64,000 nt of DNA from Cyclobacteriaceae bacterium (lineage in GTDB: Bacteria; Bacteroidota; Bacteroidia; Cytophagales; Cyclobacteriaceae). Under the pieces are notes generated by a model that was not told the origin of the DNA, searched no databases, and saw only the letters and a program-made list of their open reading frames with translations. The stretch lies in contig JANQOR010000036.1 of assembly GCA_028285685.1 (NCBI GenBank), positions 36,664-100,663 on the forward strand, written 5' to 3'. Of the stretch, positions 25,372-34,613 are shown piece after piece; position 1 is the stretch's first letter, and each line of letters starts with the position of its first letter. Made by a program: the position numbers and the translations under genes.

Positions 25372-25397
25372 GCGAGCTCCAGGAGCTCGCTTTTTTT
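25372..25397 (+). terminator. intrinsic terminator
   Basis: GCGAGCTCC-A-GGAGCTCGC followed by seven T. The 9-bp complementarity is perfect (functional loop about 5 nt). It separates trmD and the small frame from the kinase/response-regulator pair. Confidence 0.85.
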
Positions 25398-25425
25398 ATA
25401 TGAATAGGCAAAAAAGAAATAATAC

Positions 25426-26211
25426 ATGGTTGAAAATGAAACGCTTAGTACCGAGTTACTTATAACAGTAGGCGCTGCAATACTCCTTTTGTCTTTCATT
25501 GCAATCCTGTTGGTTTACCTCAATCAGCGAAAACTCACTAAGCGAAGGCTGGAGAATCAAAAAATTCTTGATCTTCTTCAGCGACAGGAAATGAGAACCA
25601 TGTATGCCCTTTTAGAGAGTCAGGATAGTGAAAGAAAACGAATATCCACGGAATTACAGGATACTCTTGGAAGTATCTTGGTGACTCTTACTATGTATGC
25701 TGATTCTCTGACGGACAAGCGAGATCTTGAGCAGATTTCAGATATCACCTCCAGAATCAGTAACACTTCTGAAAAGGCAAGTCAAAAGGCTAGGGAAATC
25801 TCCAATAGGCTTGATTCAGGCTTGCTAAAACAATTTGGTTTAAAGACAGCTATAACACAATTAATGGATGCCATCCAGTCTTCTGGGAGAATAGAGACAA
25901 ATCTCGTTATCCAATTTGCCTGCGCATTGTCCAATGAACTTGGATTGGAAATCTACCGGATAATTCAGGAGATGATTCATTGCTCTATGAAACATTCCCG
26001 ATGTTCACAAATAAACCTGGATATTCAAACAAATGGTGATGTTAGTATCATCTACGAAGACAACGGTATTGGTCTCAGCCATTTACAGAAAGAAAGTGAT
26101 ACAAAATTTGATCGCATTCAGAAAAGAGTCAAAAAATTGTGCGGCGTCCTGAAAATTGATTCTACTCCAAAAAATGGAACTACATTTATTATCGAATTAC
26201 CTACCCACTAA
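25426..26211 (+). CDS. degenerate NarL-type sensor histidine kinase (probable pseudokinase)
   Basis: 261 residues: one N-terminal transmembrane helix (residues 9-31, ELLITVGAAILLLSFIAILL), a coiled coil, a HisKA_3-like region and a HATPase-like domain. The HisKA_3 consensus ERKRIAxELHD reads ERKRISTELQD, so the phospho-acceptor is Gln78. The N-box consensus ELLNNxxKH reads EMIHCSMKH (His185, Cys186), and the usual GLGLxNI G2 segment reads KFDRIQKRV. Only the G1 box (EDNGIGLS) is intact. Autophosphorylation therefore looks impossible; it may act as a scaffold or inhibitor. Its stop overlaps the response-regulator ATG by one base. Confidence 0.85.
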   Translation: MVENETLSTELLITVGAAILLLSFIAILLVYLNQRKLTKRRLENQKILDLLQRQEMRTMYALLESQDSERKRISTELQDTLGSILVTLTMYADSLTDKRDLEQISDITSRISNTSEKASQKAREISNRLDSGLLKQFGLKTAITQLMDAIQSSGRIETNLVIQFACALSNELGLEIYRIIQEMIHCSMKHSRCSQINLDIQTNGDVSIIYEDNGIGLSHLQKESDTKFDRIQKRVKKLCGVLKIDSTPKNGTTFIIELPTH

Positions 26212-26828
26212 TGAGTACCGTAAAAATCCTGCTAGCCGATGATCATAAGATTGTTATTGATGGTTTAAGACTCATATTGAGTGCAAACACTGATTTTGAA
26301 GTTGTAGGAGAAGTCGAAAATGGTGAGGAAGTACTAGAGTTTTTAGAAAAGCAAAGGGTTCATATTGTTGTTCTCGATATTAATATGCCAGTTATGGATG
26401 GTATCACCTGCGCACGAAAAATCAAATCTCAATACAAACATGTGAAGGTCATCATCCTTACCATGTATGCACAAAAGTCATTCATTGAAGAAATCGTTCA
26501 GATTGGAATTGATGGCTGCCTCCTTAAAAACAATACTGGTAAAGAACTCGCTGATGCCATTGAACGGGTCCATTCCGGACGCTCCTACTACGATCAGATA
26601 CAATCTTTTAGTTCCAATAATGAGGAAATCAAGAAACACAAACTCAGTGAGCGAGAGTTAGATATTATAAAATGCCAAGCTGAAGGACTTACCAGCAGTC
26701 AAATAGCGGACAAACTTTTTATCTCTCTGCATACGGTAAAGACACATAGGAAAAACATCCTTAGAAAATTAGACCTGCATAACAGCTCAGAGTTAATTCA
26801 ATACGCCCTTAACAACGGAATTATCTAA
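26211..26828 (+). CDS. NarL/LuxR-type response regulator
   Basis: 205 residues. Receiver domain with an intact site: acidic pair in ILLADDHKIV, phospho-acceptor Asp in IVVLDINMPVMDG, conserved Thr in VIILTMY and Lys in CLLKN. The C-terminal LuxR-type HTH is complete (LSERELDIIKCQAEGLTSSQ, HTVKTHRKNILRKL). Coupled translationally to the upstream kinase-like gene, which seems catalytically dead, so phosphate may come from another kinase or from acetyl phosphate. No targets can be named. Confidence 0.92.
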   Translation: MSTVKILLADDHKIVIDGLRLILSANTDFEVVGEVENGEEVLEFLEKQRVHIVVLDINMPVMDGITCARKIKSQYKHVKVIILTMYAQKSFIEEIVQIGIDGCLLKNNTGKELADAIERVHSGRSYYDQIQSFSSNNEEIKKHKLSERELDIIKCQAEGLTSSQIADKLFISLHTVKTHRKNILRKLDLHNSSELIQYALNNGII

Positions 26829-26894
26829 GTGCGGAGGCAACAAAACCCATTAGAATCTTTAAAGCATATGTTCTCTTTTTGCGCACCATTTCTC

Positions 26895-26916
26895 TATATT
26901 TGCACTCCTTTTGAAA
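26895..26916 (+). promoter_or_regulatory. rplS promoter -7 element with downstream box
   Basis: TATATTTG (26895-26902) matches TAnnTTTG, followed by the shared segment TTTGCACTCCTTTTGAAA (26899-26916). The rplS ATG is about 57 bp downstream; the leader holds a small GCCC/GGGC hairpin at 26921-26932. Confidence 0.6.
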
Positions 26917-26972
26917 TCCAGCCCCAATGGGCGAAGGTATTTTTTTGAAAAACACTCAGTTAGAGGAAGAAA

Positions 26973-27335
26973 ATGAGCGCAGAATTATTTGATATCGTCA
27001 AAGAAGAATACAAAGAAGTAAGGGCAAAACATCCTTCTTTTGGTCCCGGTGACACAATTAATGTTCACTACAAGATTAAAGAAGGTAACAAGGAACGTAT
27101 TCAGCAGTTTCAAGGAACTGTCATGCAAATAAGAAATAAAAACACGAACGGCGAGACCTTCACTGTTCGAAAAGTTTCTGGCGACATAGCTGTAGAGAGA
27201 ATTTTCCCCATTCTTACTCCTAACATCGATAAAATTGAAGTGTTAAGGAAAGGCAAGGTTCGAAGAGCCAAGCTATTCTACTTAAGGGGTAGAAAAGGCA
27301 AGTCGGCCAGGATCAAAGAAAAAATTCAAAAGTAA
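26973..27335 (+). CDS. rplS: 50S ribosomal protein L19
   Basis: 120 residues, typical bL19: [47 protein letters not shown]-type segment ([19 protein letters not shown]) and the C-terminal [20 protein letters not shown]. bL19 sits at the 30S-50S interface. In many bacteria rplS follows trmD directly; here the small ORF, terminator and kinase/regulator pair separate them, and rplS has its own promoter and terminator. Confidence 0.97.
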   Translation: MSAELFDIVKEEYKEVRAKHPSFGPGDTINVHYKIKEGNKERIQQFQGTVMQIRNKNTNGETFTVRKVSGDIAVERIFPILTPNIDKIEVLRKGKVRRAKLFYLRGRKGKSARIKEKIQK

Positions 27336-27341
27336 ACTCAA

Positions 27342-27370
27342 TCCCGACCAAGTGTCGGGATTTTTATTTT
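27342..27370 (+). terminator. rplS intrinsic terminator
   Basis: TCCCGAC-CAAGT-GTCGGGA, a perfect 7-bp stem with a 5-nt loop followed by TTTTTATTTT, starting 6 bp after the rplS stop. Confidence 0.9.
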
Positions 27371-27388
27371 AGGACCCTTCCTCTAAAC

Positions 27389-27396
27389 TATCTTTG
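27389..27396 (+). promoter_or_regulatory. TAnnTTTG element immediately before dapF
   Basis: TATCTTTG fits the -7 consensus and ends 4 bp before the dapF GTG at 27401. Because a terminator lies just upstream, dapF needs its own promoter here; the transcript would be leaderless or nearly so. Confidence 0.5.
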
Positions 27397-27400
27397 GAGC

Positions 27401-28171
27401 GTGGAAATTAGCTTCTCAAAATATCAAGGTACAGGCAATGATTTTATCCTGATTGACAACAGGGCAGAAACGTTTCTCAAAAAACCGGATGTAATCGCAA
27501 AACTCTGCGACCGGAAGTTTGGAATCGGGGCAGATGGACTAATCCTAATTGAAAACCATTCGGATCTCGACTACCAGATGATCTACTTCAATGCTGATGG
27601 GACGCAAAGCCTGTGTGGGAATGGATCTAGATGTGGCTTTGCCTTTGCCAAAAGTCTTGGGTTGGTGAAAGACATTGCCCGTTTTGAAACAACGGACGGC
27701 ATTCACGACATAAAAGAAGAAAATGGAACTATTCTATTTGGATTCTCTCCTATTGCGGACAAAGTAAGAGATGAAGGAAATGATAAATACCTCGACACAG
27801 GTTCTCCTCATCATGTTCGCTTTGTCAATAACGTTGATGGTATTGATGTCCTTACCGAAGGAAGACGAATAAGAAATTTGTCAGTGTATTCCGGTCAAAA
27901 TGGCACAAATGTCAACTTCGCACAACTTTTGCCTGACGGTATCAAAATGAGAACTTACGAAAGAGGTGTCGAAGACGAAACATTAAGTTGTGGAACCGGT
28001 GCTACTGCGGTGGCGCTTATAGCAAGTCAGCAGGGATTAAAAAGCCCTGTCAAACTTGAAACTGAGGGTGGTACACTTACCGTCTCATTCGAACACAATG
28101 ATGGATTTTTCGAGAATATTTGGTTAGCAGGACCAGCTGAAAAAGTATTCGATGGAACTGTCAATATCTAG
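27401..28171 (+). CDS. dapF: diaminopimelate epimerase
   Basis: 256 residues. N-terminal FSKYQGTGNDFILIDN and the two cysteine motifs of the cofactor-free racemase: SLCGNGSRCGF and LSCGTGATAVAL. It converts LL- to meso-diaminopimelate for lysine and peptidoglycan. The start is GTG at 27401; the conserved N-terminal strand begins there and no ATG is available. Followed by secA after 49 bp. Confidence 0.96.
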   Translation: MEISFSKYQGTGNDFILIDNRAETFLKKPDVIAKLCDRKFGIGADGLILIENHSDLDYQMIYFNADGTQSLCGNGSRCGFAFAKSLGLVKDIARFETTDGIHDIKEENGTILFGFSPIADKVRDEGNDKYLDTGSPHHVRFVNNVDGIDVLTEGRRIRNLSVYSGQNGTNVNFAQLLPDGIKMRTYERGVEDETLSCGTGATAVALIASQQGLKSPVKLETEGGTLTVSFEHNDGFFENIWLAGPAEKVFDGTVNI

Positions 28172-28220
28172 TCTCTCTTTATATGAATACGTTATAACTT
28201 TAAAAGCTTAAATCTCTTCT

Positions 28221-31200
28221 ATGCTAAACTCGATATCCAAGGGTGTAGCCAAAATTTTTGGCACAAAAACAGAAAAGGACCTAAAAGAACTAACCCCTTA
28301 CGTATCCCTCATAAATGCAGAGTTTGAAAAGCTTGCACATATCTCCGACGACGACCTGAGAGGTAAAACGACGGAGCTCAAAAACATAATCAAAGATCAG
28401 CTTAAGTCGATCGATGATCAGATCTCGGCTCTCAACAAGCGTGTAGAAGAAGAAAAGGACCTTGACGTTAATGAAAAAGAGTCCATTTTCTCAGAAATTG
28501 ATAAACTGGAAGAGCAACGAGACGAAGAACTGGAAAAGGTCCTTATCGACATCCTGCCACAGGGTTTTGCTGTAGTAAAGGAAACGGCTCGAAGATTCGC
28601 CGAAAACGAAAAACTCGTAGTGCAGGCGACGCTGTACGACAAAGAACTTGCGGCTAAAAAAACCAATGTTGAGATTAGTGGCGAAACTGCAACCTGGAAG
28701 AATAAATGGACCTCAGCGGGTAATGAGCTGGTGTGGAACATGGTCCATTATGACGTGCAGCTCATCGGTGGAGTTGTTCTGCATCAGGGTAAAATTTCAG
28801 AGATGGCCACTGGAGAAGGGAAGACCCTTGTGGCAACACTTCCCGCTTACTTGAATGCCTTAGCTGAGCGAGGCGTACACATTGTAACCGTAAACGACTA
28901 TCTGGCCAGACGAGATGCGGAATGGAATGCTCCTATTTTCGAATTCCACGGATTACGAATTGATTGCATTGACAATCATCAACCTAATTCTGTCGAAAGA
29001 AGAAATGCCTACATGGCAGATATTACCTATGGCACCAATAACGAATTTGGCTTTGACTATCTGCGTGACAATATGTCGAGGAGCCCGGAGGAGTTAGTCC
29101 AGAAAAAACATCACTATGCAATGGTAGATGAAGTGGATTCAGTGTTGATAGATGATGCAAGAACTCCATTGATCATCTCTGGGCCAATACCAAAAGGTGA
29201 TGAGCACGAGTTCTACGATCTTAAACCAAGAATCCAACGATTGGTTGATGCGCAAAGGAAACTGATTGGAGAATATCTAAACGACGCAAAGAAACTGGCA
29301 AAGGAAGGAGAGGAAGCGGACGCAGGACTTTCGCTGTTCAGAGCATTTAGAGGCTTACCGAAATACAAGCCACTCATTAAATACATGAGTGAGACGGGGA
29401 TCAAGCAGGCACTACAGAAAACAGAAAACATCTACCTGGCTGACAATCAAAAAAGGATGCCTGAGGCCGATGAGCCTCTCTACTTTACCATAGACGAAAA
29501 AATCAATAGCATTGACCTAACGGAAAAAGGTATTGATCTCATTACAGGAGAAGGCGAAGATCCAAGTTTCTTCATTCTGCCGGACATCGGAGAAGAAATT
29601 GCCAAGTTGGAGAAGGATGAAGAACTGTCTGAAAGTGACAGGCTTCAACGAAAGGAAGAGATCATTCGGGACTACAACTTGAAAGGTCAGCGAATACATT
29701 CCGTCAATCAGTTGCTAAAAGCCTACTGTATGTACGAGAAGGACACTGAGTATGTCCTAATTGATGACAAGGTAAAAATCGTCGATGAGCAGACCGGTCG
29801 TATCATGGAAGGCAGACGTTATTCGGATGGACTTCACCAGGCAATTGAAGCTAAGGAAAATGTAAAGGTGGAAGATGCTACTCAAACGTACGCGACGATC
29901 ACACTGCAGAACTACTTCCGTATGTATCATAAGCTGGCCGGAATGACTGGAACTGCCGAAACAGAAGCAGGTGAGTTTTGGGACATTTACAAACTTGACG
30001 TGGTTGTTATACCCACCAACAAGCCAATCCAGCGAAAAGATCAGCACGATAAGGTTTACAAAACCATGCGTGAAAAATTCAACGCGGTAGCAGATGAGGT
30101 AGTTGAATTGACTAAACAAGGAAGACCAGTTCTTGTGGGTACTACGTCGGTGGAAATATCGGAGCTACTCAGTCGGATGTTGAAAATCAAAAACATCAAC
30201 CACCAGGTGTTGAATGCAAAACAGCATGCCAAGGAAGCAGACGTAGTGGCAGAGGCCGGTAAGCCGGGAACGGTGACGATTGCAACAAATATGGCAGGTC
30301 GAGGGACGGATATCAAGCTTACAGATGACGTCATCAACGCTGGAGGTTTGGCCATTGTTGGCACTGAAAGACACGAATCACGACGGGTAGACAGACAATT
30401 GAGAGGTCGTTCCGGTCGGCAAGGAGATCCGGGATCATCTCAATTCTATGTTTCCCTGGAGGATAACCTCATGAGGTTGTTTATGTCCGATCGTGTCGCC
30501 AAAATCATGGATAGGCTTGGGCTACAAGAGGGTGAGGTGATTCAGCATTCGATGATCACCAAATCGATTGAACGAGCGCAGAGAAAAGTAGAGGAAAACA
30601 ACTTCGCAGTTCGTAAAAATCTCCTCGAGTACGACGATGTAATGAATAGCCAACGAGAGGTTATTTATAAGCGTCGAAGAAATGCACTTTATGGTGACAG
30701 GCTTGAGCTAGACATTCTGACCATGCTTTTTGAAACATGTGAGGATTTGATACTCAATGCCAAAGGAATGAATGATCTGGACAGTCTGAAACTAAATGCG
30801 ATTTCTATCCTTGGTCTTGATTTTCAATTAACGCAAGAGGAGCTGGAAAAAACAGATGAAAATGTGCTTTCCCAACAGCTGTATGATGCGGCTCTTGATA
30901 ACTACAAGAATAAAAACAACATAATCAAGGAAAAAGCACTCCCGATCCTTAAGCAGCTTCATTTAACTAGAGGTGCAACGCTCGAAAACATACTTGTACC
31001 ATTCACTGATGGGAAGAAACAAATCGGAACAGCGGTGAATTTGGAAAAAGCAGTAGAAACGGATGGTGATGAGGTAATCCTTGAGATGGAAAAAATGATT
31101 GCACTAGCCACGATAGATCAGTTGTGGAAAGAGCATCTTAGGGATATGGATGACCTCAGGCAGTCTGTGAGAAATGCTGCTTATGAACAAAAAGATCCGC

Positions 31201-31571
31201 TGCTCATCTATAAATTCGAAGGTTTTGAAATGTTCAAGGGATTTATCGGCAAGGTCAATGAGGAAACGATTTCCTTTCTCATGAAGGCAGAAATTCCTGT
31301 TAATGAAGCTGACGATGTTCAAGCAGCACAGAGGCAAAGAACAGCGCGAAATTATAATGAGCAAAAGGAGGAAAGTAGATCAGCGCTCGCGGGTAACCCT
31401 CAGGGTAACCGTCCACCAGCACAAAAAGCTCAACCAGTCCAAACTCAGAAAATTGCAAGTAGAAATCAACGAGTCAACGTTCAATATGCTGATGGTTCAG
31501 TGAAAAAGGATGTTAAATTCAAGACGGTCGAAGACGACATTAAGAACAACAGATGCGTAATAGTAGAATAA
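28221..31571 (+). CDS. secA: preprotein translocase ATPase SecA
   Basis: 1116 residues, longer than the ~900 of E. coli. Residues 50-110 hold an inserted charged coiled coil. DEAD motor: Walker A MATGEGKT (195-202), Walker B MVDEVDSVLIDDARTPLIIS, and AGMTGTAETEAGEF; motif AGRGTDIKL and GRSGRQGDPGSSQF; then helical wing and scaffold (RDMDDLRQSVRNAAYEQKDP). A further insertion lies around 350-460. The C-terminal zinc motif CxCxSGxxxxxC is absent; the chain ends in a Gln/Pro linker and NNRCVIVE. Drives Sec export. Overlaps the SPOR lipoprotein start by 19 bp. Confidence 0.97.
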   Translation: MLNSISKGVAKIFGTKTEKDLKELTPYVSLINAEFEKLAHISDDDLRGKTTELKNIIKDQLKSIDDQISALNKRVEEEKDLDVNEKESIFSEIDKLEEQRDEELEKVLIDILPQGFAVVKETARRFAENEKLVVQATLYDKELAAKKTNVEISGETATWKNKWTSAGNELVWNMVHYDVQLIGGVVLHQGKISEMATGEGKTLVATLPAYLNALAERGVHIVTVNDYLARRDAEWNAPIFEFHGLRIDCIDNHQPNSVERRNAYMADITYGTNNEFGFDYLRDNMSRSPEELVQKKHHYAMVDEVDSVLIDDARTPLIISGPIPKGDEHEFYDLKPRIQRLVDAQRKLIGEYLNDAKKLAKEGEEADAGLSLFRAFRGLPKYKPLIKYMSETGIKQALQKTENIYLADNQKRMPEADEPLYFTIDEKINSIDLTEKGIDLITGEGEDPSFFILPDIGEEIAKLEKDEELSESDRLQRKEEIIRDYNLKGQRIHSVNQLLKAYCMYEKDTEYVLIDDKVKIVDEQTGRIMEGRRYSDGLHQAIEAKENVKVEDATQTYATITLQNYFRMYHKLAGMTGTAETEAGEFWDIYKLDVVVIPTNKPIQRKDQHDKVYKTMREKFNAVADEVVELTKQGRPVLVGTTSVEISELLSRMLKIKNINHQVLNAKQHAKEADVVAEAGKPGTVTIATNMAGRGTDIKLTDDVINAGGLAIVGTERHESRRVDRQLRGRSGRQGDPGSSQFYVSLEDNLMRLFMSDRVAKIMDRLGLQEGEVIQHSMITKSIERAQRKVEENNFAVRKNLLEYDDVMNSQREVIYKRRRNALYGDRLELDILTMLFETCEDLILNAKGMNDLDSLKLNAISILGLDFQLTQEELEKTDENVLSQQLYDAALDNYKNKNNIIKEKALPILKQLHLTRGATLENILVPFTDGKKQIGTAVNLEKAVETDGDEVILEMEKMIALATIDQLWKEHLRDMDDLRQSVRNAAYEQKDPLLIYKFEGFEMFKGFIGKVNEETISFLMKAEIPVNEADDVQAAQRQRTARNYNEQKEESRSALAGNPQGNRPPAQKAQPVQTQKIASRNQRVNVQYADGSVKKDVKFKTVEDDIKNNRCVIVE

Positions 31572-32038
31572 TCATACTCTTACTATTTGCGGCCTGTAAG
31601 GCCGCTCCGCCAGCAACTACCCTTCCCACGTATGAGGAAGACTTGAGTGTTCACCGACCTCCCATGGACAGCTTAGCTGCTAAATCTGATGCAGTTCAGA
31701 GTGAAGAATTCGTCCCACTCACAGGTCACATTAAGGCGGAACTCGATAGCATCGTCAGAATAAGTGTCGCACAAAACAAAGTAGAAAAACTTGTCGATGG
31801 TTTCGTCATCCAAGTTTACAATGGAAACAGTCGAGACAGAGCCAATGAAGTATGGGGCCTAATGGACACCAACTTTCCCGATCTAGCACCAGAAATATCC
31901 TATCATCAACCTAATTTCAGAGTTAAAGCCGGAAGATTCACAGATCGCCTAAAAGCTCACCGAGTGTTCAGACAAGTCAAAGAAGAATTTCCTAAGGCCC
32001 TACTAGTGCCTGAAAGACTATCGATGACATATGACTGA
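31553..32038 (+). CDS. SPOR-domain lipoprotein
   Basis: 161 residues: lipoprotein signal (RIIILLLFAAC), a Pro/acidic linker, and a C-terminal SPOR domain from about residue 83 (VDGFVIQVYNGNSRDRANEV, FRVKAGRFTDRLKAHRVFRQ). SPOR domains bind denuded glycan strands at the division septum, so a peptidoglycan-associated outer-membrane protein is likely. Its first 19 bp lie in the secA 3' end and its last 8 bp overlap the next gene, indicating co-transcription. Confidence 0.88.
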   Translation: MRNSRIIILLLFAACKAAPPATTLPTYEEDLSVHRPPMDSLAAKSDAVQSEEFVPLTGHIKAELDSIVRISVAQNKVEKLVDGFVIQVYNGNSRDRANEVWGLMDTNFPDLAPEISYHQPNFRVKAGRFTDRLKAHRVFRQVKEEFPKALLVPERLSMTYD

Positions 32039-33221
32039 CCTTATTCAAAGAATTAAATCTCTTTCGGAGGAATATTTTGAAAAGATCAAAGATGTTCGAA
32101 GACATCTTCACTCAAATCCAGAACTGTCTTTCGAGGAACACGACACCGCTGCATATATAGAAAAAATCCTCTCGGAATTTGACATCCGGGACGTACAAAG
32201 AGCAGCTAATACAGGTGTCACTTTCTGTCTAAATGGCAATGGTCAAGGTAAAACCATTGCTTTGAGAGCGGATATTGATGCACTCCCCATCATTGAGGAA
32301 AATGATGTCTCCTACAGATCTAAAAATGAGGGAGTTATGCATGCGTGCGGTCATGATGCCCACACAGCAAGTATGCTAGGTGCCGCTAAAATCCTGCATG
32401 ACCTTAGAGAAGAATGGAAGGGAACCATCAAGATCATTTTTCAACCTGCAGAAGAGAAATCTCCTGGTGGAGCATCTATTTTAATCAAGGAAGGAATTCT
32501 GGAAAACCCTAAGCCAGAGAAAATCCTTGGACAACATGTAATGCCACTAATCGATACCGGGAAAGTGGGATTTAAAAAGGGACGTTACATGGCCAGCGCC
32601 GACGAGATATATTTAACGGTAAAAGGAAAGGGTGGTCATGCTGCCATGCCTGAGAATTTCGTCGATCCAATTGCAATTACCAGTCAAATCATCGTTTCAC
32701 TTCAGCAAGTGGTGAGTCGTTTTGCCAATCCAAAAATGCCAACCGTTCTTTCCTTTGGAAAAATTTCAGGTGGGACTGTCACTAACATCATTCCAGATGA
32801 AGTAAAAGTAGAAGGAACATTTAGGACGTTTGATGAGGGATGGCGGAAGGAAGCACTAGCAAAGATTCGATCAATCGCCACCAACATAGCAGAGTCTATG
32901 GGGGCAACGTGTGAAGTGAACTATGCGCAGGGGTACCCTTACTTAATAAATGATGAAGAATATACTGAGCGAAACATAAAAGCGGCCAGGGACTATCTAG
33001 GACCAGAGAATGTCGAGGATTTGGATCTGTGGATGGCTGCTGAAGATTTTGCCTCCTACAGTCATCATGTTGATGCTTGCTTCTACCGTCTCGGCACAAG
33101 AAATGAAACAAAGGGCATCACGGCTGGAGTTCACACACCTATCTTCGATATTGACGAAAACTCACTAAAAATAGGCATGGGTCTGATGGCATTTCTTGCC
33201 ATAAATGAGCTAGAAAGCTAG
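32031..33221 (+). CDS. M20 family amidohydrolase / metallopeptidase
   Basis: 396 residues of the M20D (hippurate hydrolase/IAA-amino acid hydrolase-like) group: RRHLHSNPELSFEEHDTA, ALRADIDALPI, HACGHDAHTASMLGAAKIL (metal ligands), IFQPAEEKSPGGA and the C-terminal MAAEDFASYSHHVDACFYRL. These cytoplasmic metal-dependent enzymes remove N-acyl groups from amino acids or cleave dipeptides. Begins inside the SPOR gene end and finishes tail-to-tail with the porin gene, the two stops sharing CTAG at 33218-33221. Confidence 0.93.
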   Translation: MTDLIQRIKSLSEEYFEKIKDVRRHLHSNPELSFEEHDTAAYIEKILSEFDIRDVQRAANTGVTFCLNGNGQGKTIALRADIDALPIIEENDVSYRSKNEGVMHACGHDAHTASMLGAAKILHDLREEWKGTIKIIFQPAEEKSPGGASILIKEGILENPKPEKILGQHVMPLIDTGKVGFKKGRYMASADEIYLTVKGKGGHAAMPENFVDPIAITSQIIVSLQQVVSRFANPKMPTVLSFGKISGGTVTNIIPDEVKVEGTFRTFDEGWRKEALAKIRSIATNIAESMGATCEVNYAQGYPYLINDEEYTERNIKAARDYLGPENVEDLDLWMAAEDFASYSHHVDACFYRLGTRNETKGITAGVHTPIFDIDENSLKIGMGLMAFLAINELES

Positions 33222-34390
33222 AGCGCTACCTCTGTCTGAATTCTGAAAATCAGCATATTATCGCCTGAAGGAATATCCTGGTAGCTGATATCGCTCTGCA
33301 CTTTTAACCCGTGTCCCACAATGTATCTGGAAATCCCAAAGGTGAATTCAGTCATGTCGTTGATTGTTGAATTCTGATCTCCATCAATGGAAGTAAACCT
33401 TCCTGCAAATTCCCAATTGGAGGGAAGCAGGTAACCCGCCTGAAAAACAATTCCCGAACCTGTTCCAAAGCCATTATTTGTATTGCTGGTTGACCTTGAG
33501 GCAAACTCGGAGGCTGCTGAGATTCCATTATACTTAAACATCATATCAGCCATGAAAGTATTGAGATCGTTGGATACATAGTTTCCTTCCATGTCAGTGT
33601 TGAAGCCTCCCAGGTTACCACGAGATCTCACTGAACTGAAATTTGCATCAGCTGTAATTCCTATCGACAATTTGGGGGTCTCCTCCCTCATTAGATCGGA
33701 ACCAAAATAATCGCCTTTACCTGTAAAACTGCCAAAAGGTAAAAACTCAAGTCTTCCAGTCACTTGGTAGCCTTGTTTAGGGTTGTTAACGATGATGTTT
33801 CTTCCTTCTCCAAGTGACAACGCAAAAGCTTGGTTGAGAATCATTTTTCCTACCTTGCTTTTATGCTTTAGTTGTACACCTTTGTCCCTATCTAGTGTAA
33901 ATCTAGCATTGACGAGACTGCGATCCACAAACTGTAGCTTTTGAGAAGAAATTACTCGCTCCCGATTTCCAGGAAGCTTCGTCTGTCCGAACCATAACTG
34001 CCAATCCGGGGCAAAAGACCACTTCATGACCGCATCCAAAACGATATTGGCAGTATTTCCGGACTCAGAAATCTGGCCACTTCGATGATCGCGATTAGAG
34101 ATTGCTAGCTCTACTTTATATACCACAGATGGATCGTATGCCCATCCGTCAAACTTTAAACGTGACCGTCGTATGAGTAGCTGATCTGAATAATCATTTG
34201 TCTCCCTATTCATACTACCGGAATAGAGTGTTTGGAAGCGAAATCCAAATTTCAAATGAAAGGATGAATCACTGGCTGTCACTTTTAATCCTTTTCCCCA
34301 ACTACTTGATGTTAAATCTTGACTATGAATGGCAGTGGAACTCAAAAACAAAGCAATAATCACTAGGAGGCGAAAAGGGGTGTTTTTCAT
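33218..34390 (-). CDS. OprP/OprO-type outer-membrane porin
   Basis: 390 residues: signal peptide (LLVIIALFLSSTAIHS), then a beta-barrel of the phosphate-selective porin O/P family: FHLKFGFRFQTLYSG, LLIRRSRLKFDGWAYDPSVV, YKVELAISN, WQLWFGQTKLPGNRE and C-terminal strands ending in an aromatic-poor FRIQTEVAL. Such porins pass anions, especially phosphate or polyphosphate. It is divergent from a Na/Pi cotransporter gene (223-bp gap), which supports a role in phosphate uptake. No Pho box was recognised. Confidence 0.88.
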   Translation of the reverse strand: MKNTPFRLLVIIALFLSSTAIHSQDLTSSSWGKGLKVTASDSSFHLKFGFRFQTLYSGSMNRETNDYSDQLLIRRSRLKFDGWAYDPSVVYKVELAISNRDHRSGQISESGNTANIVLDAVMKWSFAPDWQLWFGQTKLPGNRERVISSQKLQFVDRSLVNARFTLDRDKGVQLKHKSKVGKMILNQAFALSLGEGRNIIVNNPKQGYQVTGRLEFLPFGSFTGKGDYFGSDLMREETPKLSIGITADANFSSVRSRGNLGGFNTDMEGNYVSNDLNTFMADMMFKYNGISAASEFASRSTSNTNNGFGTGSGIVFQAGYLLPSNWEFAGRFTSIDGDQNSTINDMTEFTFGISRYIVGHGLKVQSDISYQDIPSGDNMLIFRIQTEVAL

Positions 34391-34584
34391 GGTTTCTTAA
34401 CGATAATTTGAATTTGGCGCAATGTTAGAATTCTAATGTTAACTGAAGTTTATCTGAAAGTTATGATCGCAAACCCTTCTGCCAGCTTCCATTGACAGTG
34501 TTTGGTTAAAAAGTAGACTGAATACGATATTCAGCTAAGCCCCTAGAATAACAATCACTTAACACACAGGACTTATTAGAAAAA

Positions 34585-34592
34585 TAAATTTG
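34585..34592 (+). promoter_or_regulatory. promoter -7 element of the Na/Pi cotransporter gene
   Basis: TAAATTTG matches TAnnTTTG and covers the in-frame TTG at 34590, which argues that translation begins at the ATG at 34614. No -33 TTG at the expected distance. The rest of the 223-bp divergent gap shows nothing recognisable. Confidence 0.5.
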
Positions 34593-34613
34593 CGAGCACA
34601 AAATATAAACCCA

